A DNA stretch of 64,000 bases from Hyphomicrobiaceae bacterium (GTDB lineage: Bacteria; Pseudomonadota; Alphaproteobacteria; Rhizobiales; Devosiaceae), in contig JACKJF010000003.1 of assembly GCA_020638095.1 (NCBI GenBank), positions 372,001-436,000 on the forward strand. The letters run 5' to 3'. The notes under the pieces were generated by a model, which saw only the letters and a program-made list of their open reading frames with translations, did not search any database and was not told the origin of the DNA. Shown piece after piece: positions 55,369 to 63,615 of this stretch (positions are counted from its first letter, which is position 1; each line of letters starts with the position of its first letter). The position numbers and the translations under genes were made by a program.

Positions 55369-56223
55369 CTATGCCCGGTTGACGAAACCGATCCCGGCCG
55401 CGTCACCAAAACCGAACACCCGGTCGCGGGCAATCCCGTAGTCCGCATGTTCGAGATGTTCGAGCATCAGCGGCACATCGCGTCCGAGCCTTTCGATCTC
55501 CCGCAGGAACGCCGCGTAGTCCATCGGACCGTCACCGATCATCACTTCATCGAGGTGCAAAGCCGCCTGATGATAGAGCGTGATGTCCTTGGCGTGGCAC
55601 GAGACGATGAAATTGCCGAGCTTTGAGAAGATCTCGTTGAGAAGCCCCGTCGTGTTGTAATAGGTCCGCGGCGTCATGATCAGGTTGACCGGATCGACAT
55701 GGGCGGCAAAGGCCGGCCGGTCCACCGCCCGGATGAGATCGAGATAGCAGTCGACCGAATCCGGCAGCGCATATTGCATCATTTCGAGCGCGAATTTGGC
55801 GCGCTTCGGCTTCACGCTGTCGATGATGCGCCTCACCGTCACGACGGCCAGATCGAAGGCTTCAGCACTCAAATTCTTCGGATGCGGCGCATAATCGCTA
55901 TTGGGTTCGTACGTGCCGATATAGGTCACGGCGCAACCTGCATCGACCTCGTCGGCAATGGCGAGGCACTCGATGGCCCGCGCCTGGTGTGATTGGCGTA
56001 CCTCAGGCTCGACTGCTGTGATGTTTTTCCAGATGCCGAGCTCGGCGATCTTGACGTTCTCGGCGGCAAAGGCCTGTTCGATGGCCCTGAGGCGCGCCGC
56101 ATCATTGAGGTCGACCGGCGGGCAATAGGCCGCTCCATAACCGAACCGCTTGTGCGCTTTGGCAAATTCCAGCGGATCGCCCGCCGGATCCGCATCTACT
56201 CCGTGTCCCCCAAGCCGGATCAT
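55369..56223 (-). CDS. TIM-barrel sugar phosphate isomerase/epimerase-like protein
   Basis: A 284-residue xylose isomerase-like TIM-barrel protein: MIRLGGHGVDADPAGDPLEFAKAH start, ENVKIAELGIWKNI, FALEMMQYALPDSVDCYLDLI with a metal-binding Glu, FAAHVDPVNLIM (Asp), FIVSCHAKDITLY (His) and PLMLEHLEH (Glu). The natural substrate is unknown. It is convergent with the MCP gene, 11 bases away. Length is normal. Confidence 0.87.
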   Translation of the reverse strand: MIRLGGHGVDADPAGDPLEFAKAHKRFGYGAAYCPPVDLNDAARLRAIEQAFAAENVKIAELGIWKNITAVEPEVRQSHQARAIECLAIADEVDAGCAVTYIGTYEPNSDYAPHPKNLSAEAFDLAVVTVRRIIDSVKPKRAKFALEMMQYALPDSVDCYLDLIRAVDRPAFAAHVDPVNLIMTPRTYYNTTGLLNEIFSKLGNFIVSCHAKDITLYHQAALHLDEVMIGDGPMDYAAFLREIERLGRDVPLMLEHLEHADYGIARDRVFGFGDAAGIGFVNRA

Positions 56224-56241
56224 CTGGTCGCCCTCCCATGG

Positions 56242-56335
56242 CCTTCATCCTGAGCCCGTCGAAGAATGAAGCTGAAATTGATCTGATCCCTGAAGCAGGT
56301 CCTCATGGCTCGACCGGCTCACCTTGAGGTGGAAC
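56242..56335. repeat. Dispersed palindromic intergenic repeat
   Basis: CCTTCATCCTGAGCCCGTCG with a reverse-complementary GAATGAAG arm, and CCTCATGGCTCGACC with GGCTCACCTTGAGG, form two nested hairpins between the sugar isomerase-like and aminopeptidase genes. The core CATCC-GAGCC-GTCGAA recurs near 63551 in the rpsP-rimM gap. Such elements are known as mobile-like intergenic repeats in rhizobiales; the exact family name is not assigned. Confidence 0.6.
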
Positions 56336-56355
56336 CCCGCGTGAATGGCTGCCCC

Positions 56356-57588
56356 TCAGACCCACTCGCCCTTGCGCATCACCGGCACCCGGTCGGCATT
56401 GCCGGTAATCCCGTCGACATTGATCTTGTTCGAGCCGATCATCCAGTCGACATGAATATGCGAGCTGTTGCCGCCGCGCGCCGAGACCTCATCGCCCTGG
56501 ACCGTGTCGCCGTCGGTGAAGCACTTCCAGTACGACTGACCGAGCGCGATATGCGACGAGGCATTCTCGTCAAAAAGCGTGTTGTAGAACAAAAGCCCCG
56601 TCTTCGAGATCGGCGATGAATGCGGCACCAGGGCCACTTCACCGATCCGGCGCGCGCCTTCGTCCGTGTCGAGCAGTTTGATGAAGACGTCCTGCCCCTT
56701 CGAAGCCTTCGCCTCGACAATGCGGCCCTGTTCGAACCTCACCTCGATATCCTCGATCAAGGTGCCGTTGTGGCTCAGGGGCTTGGTCGAGCGGACCGTG
56801 CCGTTGACCCGGTGGGCATGGGGCGTGGTGAACACTTCTTCGGTCGGAATATTGGGGTTGCACCAGATGCCGTTCTTGGAAAGCGCTTCACCGCCCATCC
56901 ACAAATGCTGGTCGGCGAGCCCGACCGTGAGGTCCGTGCCCGGCCCGGTAAAGTGCAACGCCGAAAAACGGTTGCCATTGAGCCAGTCGGCCCGCGTCTT
57001 CAGGTCGGCATTGTGCGCCTGCCAGGCCGCGACCGGATCGTCGACATCGACGCGGCTCGCGGCGAACACTGCCTTGGCCAGCTTTTTCTGGGCCTTTTTC
57101 GCCTTCTTGTCGGGAAAAACCAGCTCCGCCCATTTCTGCCCGGGATAGGCAACGATGTTCCAGTTGATGTTGAACTGGGTGATGCGCTCGCGCACCGCCG
57201 TATAGGCCGCCGACTGCGCCTTGTTGGACCGGCCGACCTTGTCGGGATCTTCCCCGGCCAGAAGCATCGGGTCGTCGCCGGCGATCGCGAGCCGCGCCGC
57301 GTTGTTGTCGAAGGCCCGCGCCATCGCATCGAACAGATAACCCGGCGCGTAGTCGAAAATCTCGTCGCGCCCGTAGCGGAAGCGCATCAGGCTCGATTCG
57401 GGATCGGAGAAAAGCGTGATCACCGCCGAAGCGCCTTCCTTGTAGGCATGTTCGGCAATGGCCCGCGCCAGCGGCGCCGCCTCGATTGACGAGGTCATGA
57501 CCAGATCCTGGCCCTTTTGCAGCCTGAGGCCGACCTTGACGGCAACCTCGCCGAGTTTGTTGAGCAATTCGGAATCGACTGCGGACAT
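56356..57588 (-). CDS. M29 family aminopeptidase
   Basis: A 410-residue thermophilic-type metallo-aminopeptidase: MSAVDSELLNKLGEVAVKVG start, GQDLVMTSSIEAAPLARA, HFTGPGTDLTVGLADQHLW, PNIPTEEVFTTPHAHRVNGT with metal-binding Glu, RRIGEVALVPHSSPIS with Glu and His, and SSHIHVDWMIGSNKINVDG with Asp. It removes N-terminal residues from peptides. The ATG at 57588 matches the family; 17 codons further upstream are possible but unlikely. Confidence 0.94.
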   Translation of the reverse strand: MSAVDSELLNKLGEVAVKVGLRLQKGQDLVMTSSIEAAPLARAIAEHAYKEGASAVITLFSDPESSLMRFRYGRDEIFDYAPGYLFDAMARAFDNNAARLAIAGDDPMLLAGEDPDKVGRSNKAQSAAYTAVRERITQFNINWNIVAYPGQKWAELVFPDKKAKKAQKKLAKAVFAASRVDVDDPVAAWQAHNADLKTRADWLNGNRFSALHFTGPGTDLTVGLADQHLWMGGEALSKNGIWCNPNIPTEEVFTTPHAHRVNGTVRSTKPLSHNGTLIEDIEVRFEQGRIVEAKASKGQDVFIKLLDTDEGARRIGEVALVPHSSPISKTGLLFYNTLFDENASSHIALGQSYWKCFTDGDTVQGDEVSARGGNSSHIHVDWMIGSNKINVDGITGNADRVPVMRKGEWV

Positions 57589-57650
57589 GGAACACCTATG
57601 AACTGAAGAACGGAAACGGCCCCGGGGCCGGAATGACATGAACGCCCTAA

Positions 57651-58844
57651 CTAAGCCTTGCCGGCCAAAGCTTCAACGGCCTCGCCGATGATTTTGCGGA
57701 GTTCTGGCGCTGCGGGCAGAAACTGGACAGATCTGATTCGTCCATCGGGACCGGTGATGGCCACCAGGCGCAAACGGCGCTCGCCCACCCGCCACCAGCC
57801 GTTCAGCTCCACCCTTTCGGGAATGCGTTCGTCCTGTGGTCGCTTCAAGGTCCACACTCGCGCCTCCAGCTTGCCCAGCCGCTCGATATCCCTGGCCGCG
57901 AACAAAGCCGCCCGCTCCCACTCTCCGCCCAATGCCGTTTGGTCATGAAAACTCAAGACTTCGGGCGGCGTCTCACCTTCCCTGATCAGATGGGCAAGAA
58001 CTTGCCCGCTGCGGAGTTCAAGGATCGCCGCTAGGTCCTCGACAACCAAACCGCTGTCAAAAACGACTGGCCCAGTCAGCGCTGCAATTCCTTGCGCCGC
58101 CTTAACGACCAAATCGTTGACAAAGGGCTCGTCCGCATCGCCGAAAAACCATGTGATCAGGTCCGGCACGTCCTGCCGCGCGCCGGCATGCGCTGACCGT
58201 TCGCCCACCCGCCAGTACCCGCTGACCTCGTATCGCCATTCCTCGTTCGGACTGTAGCGGATGTCCTCGAGCCCCAGCGACACTTCGAGCGCGCCGAACC
58301 GGCGCACATCGTCGTCGGCAAACTGAGCGACCCAGCGATGGTCATGGCTCGGACCCCACTCTTCCCCCGTCCAGTCCTTGCTGACGCTGGAAGATTGCGA
58401 CTTGATCCATCCGATGATAGGTGGCGGTGCTCCGCCTGCGAGCCCTGCCAGTACATCTGTGCTGATCTCAGAGAGAACGGTTCTGAATTGCAGCGCGGTC
58501 GCGGCAGAGCTCAGCTCGATACGTGGCGGCATCGCAGCATCGTCAACATCCGCCCGCCGTTCCGCCGGTCCCGCAACCCGAATCGTGAAAAGCCCGTTGG
58601 GCTTCGGCTTGATCGCATCGAGCCGGTAGGTCTTGCCACCCACTTCGAATTCATCGCCCGCCGCGAGGACCATCTCCTTGTCCGGCAGGATCATCAGAAC
58701 GCTCCTTGCCCCCGGCCGTTCCTCGCGTTCGTAGACATTGACGAACTTGACCTCGACCCCGGCGATGTCATCGACCGTCGTCGTGGTGAACTGGAAGATG
58801 GTTTCTGGTTGGAGCGGCATGGAAAGCGTGATTGGCGGCGCCAT
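57651..58844 (-). CDS. Protein of unknown function with internal duplication
   Basis: A 397-residue soluble protein. Two segments match: QFADDDVRRFGALEVSLGL..VSGYWRVGERS and LFAARDIERLGKLEARVWTL..LNGWWRVGERR, each about 45 residues, indicating an internal duplication. The N-terminus (PETIFQFTTTTVDDIAGVEVKFVNVYERE, then VLAAGDEFEVGGKTYRLDAIKP) looks beta-rich. No catalytic motif or membrane segment was recognised. The start is either MAPP at 58844 or MPLQ at 58820. It lies between an aminopeptidase gene (same strand) and a divergent small ORF. Confidence 0.72.
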   Translation of the reverse strand: MAPPITLSMPLQPETIFQFTTTTVDDIAGVEVKFVNVYEREERPGARSVLMILPDKEMVLAAGDEFEVGGKTYRLDAIKPKPNGLFTIRVAGPAERRADVDDAAMPPRIELSSAATALQFRTVLSEISTDVLAGLAGGAPPPIIGWIKSQSSSVSKDWTGEEWGPSHDHRWVAQFADDDVRRFGALEVSLGLEDIRYSPNEEWRYEVSGYWRVGERSAHAGARQDVPDLITWFFGDADEPFVNDLVVKAAQGIAALTGPVVFDSGLVVEDLAAILELRSGQVLAHLIREGETPPEVLSFHDQTALGGEWERAALFAARDIERLGKLEARVWTLKRPQDERIPERVELNGWWRVGERRLRLVAITGPDGRIRSVQFLPAAPELRKIIGEAVEALAGKA

Positions 58845-58919
58845 ACCACCATGGACTTATTTCGACCGCAATGCCAGTTTCCCTCTCACGCCAACATTGA
58901 TCGGAGAAAGGGCTGACCG

Positions 58920-59114
58920 ATGGCATTCGAAGACCTCAAGGCAAGAATCGCGCTTCTCTTCGAACAGATGATCGACGAGCCGGAAGACGCACACGAAGCG
59001 CTGGAAAAGCTGCGGGAATCCATCGCCGAATTGCGCGCGACCGGCATGCCGGTTCCCGCCGACGTGCTCGATATCGAACAAAAGCTCGAGGCGCTCGAAC
59101 AGTCCGGAAGATGA
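58920..59114 (+). CDS. Small acidic helical protein, unknown function
   Basis: A 64-residue acidic protein predicted to be helical (FEDLKARIALLFEQMIDEPEDAHEALEKLRESIAEL, then LDIEQKLEALEQSG). It has no recognised family. The ATG at 58920 is in a divergent position to the unknown protein gene, and its stop overlaps the next gene start by four bases, so it is coupled with the acyltransferase-like gene. Being this short, it relies on frame coupling for support. Confidence 0.62.
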   Translation: MAFEDLKARIALLFEQMIDEPEDAHEALEKLRESIAELRATGMPVPADVLDIEQKLEALEQSGR

Positions 59115-60328
59115 ACTTGTCGGTTGCGGGAAGCGGGTCCGGGCTGGCAAGGGCAACCGGCCTTGAAGCGCACCTTGGCGACGCGCAATGGTTTTACCAC
59201 CGCGCCCGGCAGTCAGTCTATTTCACCGCCTTTTCCCCCGCCGTTCCCAACCGTGCCGAGCTTCAACTCGCCGCCAAAGCTCTTTGCGCCCATGCGCCGC
59301 AGCTTCTCGACGGATTCGAATCCGTCTTTGGAAATAGTGCCGAACGATTCGACCCACTGATCGAGATGTACGAGGTCCCTGACCTCTCGGCCTATCCCGA
59401 CGCCTGGGACGTGACCGGTGCCGAGCTTTTCGACCGGCCGGATCTGCCGCCATTTCGCATCCGGGTCGCCATTTCCGTGTCAGGTCCGGATCAAGAAGGA
59501 CGGGCCGCCTCCATTCTCGTGCTTGCCACCCATGCGCTCCTTGAAGGCGCCGATTCCGCCCGCCTCAGTCGCTCTGGCGTCCGCAACCAGACAAAGGCTG
59601 GCGGCGACATTCAAAAACCCACACCAAAAGGGTTGGCCATGACTGCGGCCCTGCTTGCTCCGGTGCAACTCCTCCTCGGCAACTTGCTTGGTCCAAAAAA
59701 GGGGCCACGCGGACAAAGAAGCCTCGTTCTCGATCACGGCCGCGTCCGCGATCTGGCCCACAATATCGGCGTATCCCAGCGCGCCTTTCTCTTTGCCCTC
59801 GTCGGTTTCGCGCTCAACGGCGAGGATCACATCTTCTCCCGGAAGCGCATTTTCATCAATTTCACCACGCTTGGCGTACACGGAGAAAAGGGCCACGCCG
59901 GTGACTTCCAGTTTCACGTGATGGAAGCCAGGCTGCCGCTCAAACCCGATTTCGCAACCTTCGCCAGATGCGCCGACGAAAGCCTGGCCAAAGCCGACGC
60001 CAGGGGCCCCACATTTTCCCAGGCCTTCATCAACCGGCTCTTTGCCCTCCATCGCAGGCTTGCGGAACGCCTGCCCGTTCTCTACCCCACCCGCTTTTTC
60101 CAGTTCGCGGGCTTTTTCGATCTCAATCTTTCCATTACCCCGCCCCATCGCCTTGCCGGGCCGCTGACCCGCAGCCTGATGGAGCCGATCTTTGCCGGCA
60201 CCTTTCATCCGGGCCTTAATTCCTGCGTCTTCGTTCCGCAAAAGAAGGTGATTACCCTCAATTTCGAAATGCAGTCGCACCTGCTCGACCGTGTCGGCGC
60301 GGTGCAGCATCTGTTTGAAAGCCTCTGA
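59111..60328 (+). CDS. Condensation/WS-DGAT-like acyltransferase family protein
   Basis: A 405-residue protein that resembles the CoA-dependent acyltransferase superfamily. LVLATHALLEGADSARLS is close to the HHxxxDG active-site region, although only one His is present before LLEGAD. A central MTAALLAPVQLLLGNLLG segment is hydrophobic, and the C-terminal half (ISQRAFLFALVGFAL, NFTTLGVHGEKGH, LNSCVFVPQKKVITLNFEM) fits the second lobe. Transfer of acyl groups to an alcohol or amine is a guess from the fold. It is coupled to the small ORF upstream. Confidence 0.65.
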   Translation: MNLSVAGSGSGLARATGLEAHLGDAQWFYHRARQSVYFTAFSPAVPNRAELQLAAKALCAHAPQLLDGFESVFGNSAERFDPLIEMYEVPDLSAYPDAWDVTGAELFDRPDLPPFRIRVAISVSGPDQEGRAASILVLATHALLEGADSARLSRSGVRNQTKAGGDIQKPTPKGLAMTAALLAPVQLLLGNLLGPKKGPRGQRSLVLDHGRVRDLAHNIGVSQRAFLFALVGFALNGEDHIFSRKRIFINFTTLGVHGEKGHAGDFQFHVMEARLPLKPDFATFARCADESLAKADARGPTFSQAFINRLFALHRRLAERLPVLYPTRFFQFAGFFDLNLSITPPHRLAGPLTRSLMEPIFAGTFHPGLNSCVFVPQKKVITLNFEMQSHLLDRVGAVQHLFESL

Positions 60329-60359
60329 GCACCTGCACCTGAAACATCAGGAGAAGTCC

Positions 60360-61094
60360 ATGCCCCGCCTCCAGCAGATTGGTTCAGATATCTGGCTGGG
60401 CGAAGGACCCGTCGTTGATTTCTATGGCTTCCCCTACTCGACCCGCATGCTTGTGGTTCGCCTCGGTGATGACCAACTCTGGGTCTGGTCACCCATCATA
60501 CTCGACGAAGAATTGAGGACCGAGGTCTCGGCCCTCGGCGGGCCCGCCCATCTCGTCTCGCCCAACAAGCTTCATCACTTGTTCCTCAAGGACTGGCAGG
60601 CGGCCTGGCCGGAGGCAAAGCTTTGGGGCCTGGCCTCGGTACAATCAAAGCGCAAGGACCTCAAATTCGCGGGCACGCTTTCGAATATGCCGCCGCCCGA
60701 TTGGGCCGAAGAGATCGACCAGACCGTCTTCGCCGGCAGCCCGTTCATGGACGAATGCGTCTTCTTTCACAAAGCGAGCAGAACGGCGATTTTCGCCGAC
60801 CTGATCGAGAACTTCTCCGAGCATTTCCTTAACACCGATCCCGGCTGGACGGGGTGGAAGCGCTGGGTCGCCCGCATCTGGCACATCACCGAACCCTTCG
60901 GCATGGCCCCGCTCGAATGGCGCCTGAGTTTTCTTGACCGCGCCAAAGCCCGCAAAGCGCTCGACAAGGTCATCGGCTGGAATGCCGGACAGGTCGTCAT
61001 GGCCCATGGCCGCTGGATCGACAGGGACGGCGCCGATTTCATCCGCCAGTCCTTCCGCTGGCTCAGGCGGCCCACGAACCCCGATTCGCATTGA
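60360..61094 (+). CDS. DUF4336 domain protein
   Basis: A 244-residue protein: MPRLQQIGSDIWLGEGPVVDFYGFPYSTRMLVVRLGDDQLWVWSP, then AHLVSPNKLHHLFLKDWQAAWPEAKLWG and ENFSEHF..MAHGRWIDRDGADFI fit DUF4336, a family related in layout to MBL-fold proteins, function unknown. The ATG at 60360 follows CAGGAGAAG. It lies 30 bases after the acyltransferase-like gene on the same strand, probably one operon. Its stop overlaps a -35-like TTGACT of the noncoding element that follows. Confidence 0.85.
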   Translation: MPRLQQIGSDIWLGEGPVVDFYGFPYSTRMLVVRLGDDQLWVWSPIILDEELRTEVSALGGPAHLVSPNKLHHLFLKDWQAAWPEAKLWGLASVQSKRKDLKFAGTLSNMPPPDWAEEIDQTVFAGSPFMDECVFFHKASRTAIFADLIENFSEHFLNTDPGWTGWKRWVARIWHITEPFGMAPLEWRLSFLDRAKARKALDKVIGWNAGQVVMAHGRWIDRDGADFIRQSFRWLRRPTNPDSH

Positions 61095-61125
61095 CTCCCT
61101 GACCACTTTCCCCCATAAGCCCGCC

Positions 61126-61312
61126 AACTCACGTCAGAAGACGATCCTGAGCCACTGGTGCCTCCGGGAGAGGCACGGTCAACACCCATCAGCGCGTTGC
61201 GCCCGTGGGTGTGTTTGGCTTTGGATTTGGCATTCGGCGCCAAAGTCACCATCTGTGCCGGATGAATCAGATGATGTGGGCCAGCAAGGGTCGCGGACGA
61301 CCCTGCCTTTTT
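61126..61312 (+). ncRNA. Candidate structured noncoding RNA or leader upstream of ffh
   Basis: The 334-base gap 61095-61428 holds no credible gene but shows a promoter-like TTGACT (61091-61096), 17 bases, CATAAG (61114-61119), then successive hairpins: GTGCCTC/GAGGCAC (61158-61176), ACACCCA/TGGGTGT (61182-61212) with inner GCGC/GCGC, TTTGGC/GCCAAA (61226-61244). It ends in GGGTCG-CGGA-CGACCC (61288-61303) followed by TGCCTTTTT. This looks like a roughly 185-base independent transcript or an ffh leader. I could not match it to 4.5S RNA, 6S RNA, tmRNA or a named riboswitch. Confidence 0.45.
61288..61311 (+). terminator. Intrinsic terminator before ffh
   Basis: GGGTCG (61288-61293) and CGACCC (61298-61303) form a 6-bp stem with a 4-base loop, followed after three bases by TTTTT. 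It could end the candidate RNA or the upstream DUF4336 transcript. Confidence 0.65.
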
Positions 61313-61428
61313 GGCAGGTGAGGACCCCGGCAAGCACTTTCGCCGCCCCTGCGGAGGGTCAGCAAACCTGATAGCGCCGAGCGCCATCGGGTGAGCCTAG
61401 GGCCCGTGAGCGACAAAGAAGAAAGACC

Positions 61429-63036
61429 ATGTTCGAGACTCTCAGCGATCGCCTGAGCGACATATTCAAGGGACTGACCGGACGCGGCGCGCTGAGCGAG
61501 GCCGATGTCAGCGCCGCCCTCCGCGAGGTGCGGCGGGCCCTGATCGAGGCCGACGTGTCGCTCGAAGTCGCCCGCGCCTTTATCGAGCAGGTCCGCGAGC
61601 GCGCCACCGGTGCCGAAGTCACCCGCTCGGTCAAGCCCGGCCAGCAGGTCATCAAGATCGTCAACGACGAGTTGGTGCGCGTGCTCGGCGACGAGGCCGC
61701 CCCGATCGATCTCAGGGCCACCCCGCCCGTGCCGATCCTCATGGTCGGCCTGCAAGGCTCCGGCAAGACCACGACCTCGGCCAAGATCGCCAAGCGTCTC
61801 AACGAGCGCGAAAACAAGAAGGTCCTGCTCGCGTCGCTCGACACCCGCCGTCCCGCCGCCATGGAGCAGCTCAAGGTGCTCGGCGAGCAGATCGGCGTTG
61901 ACGTGTTGCCGATTGTTGCCGGCCAGACCCCGATCCAGATCGCCGGCCGCGCCGCCGACGAAGCGCGCAGGGGCGGCTATGACGTTTTCATTCTCGACAC
62001 CGCCGGCCGCACGCATATCGACGAAGAACTGATGGCCGAAACTTCGGCCATCGAACAGGCGACCCGGCCGCATGAAGTGTTGCTCGTCGCTGACTCGCTG
62101 ACCGGCCAGGACGCGGTCAATCTCGCCCGCTCCTTCGATGAACGCGTCACGCTCACCGGTATCGTGCTGACCCGAATGGATGGCGACGGGCGCGGCGGTG
62201 CGGCCCTCTCCATGCGCGCAGCGACCGGCAAGCCGATCAAGCTGATCGGCACCTCCGAAAAGATGGATGGGCTCGAACCCTTCCATCCCCGGCGCATTGC
62301 CGACCGCATTCTCGGTATGGGCGACATCGTTTCGCTGGTGGAGAAGGCCGCCGAGACCGTTTCGGCCGAAGACGCCGCCAAGATGGCCAAGAAGGTCCGC
62401 AAGGGGGAATTCGACCTCGAGGATCTCAAGAGCCAGCTTCTGCAGATGAAGAAGATGGGCGGCATGAACGCCCTGATGGGCCTGATGCCCGGCATGGGCC
62501 AGATCAAGAAGGCCATGCAGAATGCCAATGTCGACGAGAAGGTCTTTGACCGGCAGATCGCCATCATCAATTCAATGACAAAGAAGGAACGGGCCAACCC
62601 GAACCTTCTCAATGCCTCGCGCCGCAAGCGCATCGCCAACGGGTCCGGCCTTCAGGTCTCCGACGTCAACAAGCTGATGAAGCAGCACCAGCAGATGGCG
62701 GGCATGATGAAGAAAGTCGCCAAGGGCGGCGGTCTCGGCGCTCTGTCCGGCATGCTCGGTGGGCGCGGCGGCCCCATGGCGGGCGGAATGGGCAAGATGC
62801 TTGGCGGTGGCATGCCCGACCTGTCGAACATGGACCCGAGGGAACTTGAGCAGATGGCCAGGCAGATGGGGATTGACCCCAAGAGCCTGCCGTCAGCTCC
62901 CGACACGGGTGGCGACGCGCTGCCGGCCGATTTTTCGCAACTCGCCAAAAAGGCGGGCGCCCTGCCCGGCCTTGGCGGCAAACCCCAGTTTCCTGGACTT
63001 CCGGGCCTCGGCTCCGGACCCGCAAGGAAGAAATAA
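61429..63036 (+). CDS. ffh: Signal recognition particle protein Ffh
   Basis: A 535-residue SRP GTPase. The N domain starts MFETLSDRLSDIFKGLTGRG, the G domain has Walker A LQGSGKTTTSAKIAKRL, DTRRPAAMEQLKVLGEQ, DTAGRTHIDEELMAE and TRMDGDGRGGAALSM. The methionine-rich M domain (MKKMGGMNALMGLMPGMGQ, RRKRIANGSGLQVSDVNKLM) binds 4.5S RNA and signal peptides; a Gly/Met-rich tail closes it. It targets membrane proteins with FtsY, also in this window. It heads ffh-rpsP-rimM. Confidence 0.97.
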   Translation: MFETLSDRLSDIFKGLTGRGALSEADVSAALREVRRALIEADVSLEVARAFIEQVRERATGAEVTRSVKPGQQVIKIVNDELVRVLGDEAAPIDLRATPPVPILMVGLQGSGKTTTSAKIAKRLNERENKKVLLASLDTRRPAAMEQLKVLGEQIGVDVLPIVAGQTPIQIAGRAADEARRGGYDVFILDTAGRTHIDEELMAETSAIEQATRPHEVLLVADSLTGQDAVNLARSFDERVTLTGIVLTRMDGDGRGGAALSMRAATGKPIKLIGTSEKMDGLEPFHPRRIADRILGMGDIVSLVEKAAETVSAEDAAKMAKKVRKGEFDLEDLKSQLLQMKKMGGMNALMGLMPGMGQIKKAMQNANVDEKVFDRQIAIINSMTKKERANPNLLNASRRKRIANGSGLQVSDVNKLMKQHQQMAGMMKKVAKGGGLGALSGMLGGRGGPMAGGMGKMLGGGMPDLSNMDPRELEQMARQMGIDPKSLPSAPDTGGDALPADFSQLAKKAGALPGLGGKPQFPGLPGLGSGPARKK

Positions 63037-63075
63037 CCTCAACTCACCACACCAACAGACCATCAAGGACTTCAA

Positions 63076-63510
63076 ATGACTGTCAAGATTCGCCTTTCCC
63101 GGGCCGGCTCCAAGAAGCGCCCCTACTATCACATCGTCGTGGCCGACGAACGCGCCCCGCGCGACGGCCGCTATATCGAGCGCATCGGCGCCTACAATCC
63201 GATGCTGGCCAAGGAGTCCGGCGAACGCGTCAAGCTCGACAAGGATCGGGCCGAGCATTGGCTGAGCGTCGGCGCCCAGGCGACCGACCGCGTTGCCCGC
63301 TTTCTCGATGCTGAAGGCCTGGTGAAACGCGAAGCACGCAACAACCCGAAGAAGGGCGAGCCGGGCCAGAAGGCCAAGGAACGCGTTCAGGAAAGGCTCG
63401 ACGCCGAGGAAGCCCGGAAGCAGGCTGAGGCCGAAGCCGCCGCTGCTCCCGCACCTGCCGAAGAGGCACCGGCCGAGGAAGCCGCCTCCGACGAGCAGGC
63501 CGCCGAGTAA
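63076..63510 (+). CDS. rpsP: 30S ribosomal protein S16
   Basis: A 144-residue S16. The core ([56 protein letters not shown]) is complete. A C-terminal tail of about 55 residues rich in Ala and Glu ([22 protein letters not shown]) extends past the usual 80-90 residues, as in other alphaproteobacteria. It follows ffh by about 40 bases in the conserved order ffh-rpsP-rimM. Confidence 0.97.
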   Translation: MTVKIRLSRAGSKKRPYYHIVVADERAPRDGRYIERIGAYNPMLAKESGERVKLDKDRAEHWLSVGAQATDRVARFLDAEGLVKREARNNPKKGEPGQKAKERVQERLDAEEARKQAEAEAAAAPAPAEEAPAEEAASDEQAAE

Positions 63511-63544
63511 GCGGAAGCCGCTTGCGCGCGTCCGTCATGGCGGG

Positions 63545-63580
63545 CAACCTCATCCCGAGCCTGTCGAAAGGCAGGGTTGC
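63545..63580. repeat. Palindromic element in the rpsP-rimM gap
   Basis: GCAACCT near 63544-63550 and AGGGTTGC near 63573-63580 form a stem enclosing CATCCCGAGCCTGTCGAAAGG. The loop core resembles the CATCCTGAGCCCGTCGAA of the 56242-56335 element, so both may belong to one dispersed family. Confidence 0.5.
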
Positions 63581-63615
63581 GCGGCAATCTGCGCCTTTCG
63601 CGGGAGGCCCCGAAC

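Noticed and set aside
61140..61190. GCCACTG followed by a GGGAG-containing hairpin, considered as part of a cobalamin riboswitch
   Set aside because: The other conserved parts of that riboswitch are absent and the downstream gene is ffh, not a cobalamin gene.
60767..61387. 206-codon minus-strand open frame over the DUF4336 gene and the gap before ffh
   Set aside because: It is antisense to a better gene and crosses the hairpin-rich noncoding region; the composition is not protein-like.
61095..61428. 4.5S SRP RNA gene next to ffh
   Set aside because: The conserved apical loop with GGTCAG and GGAAGCAGC sequences was looked for on both strands and not found.
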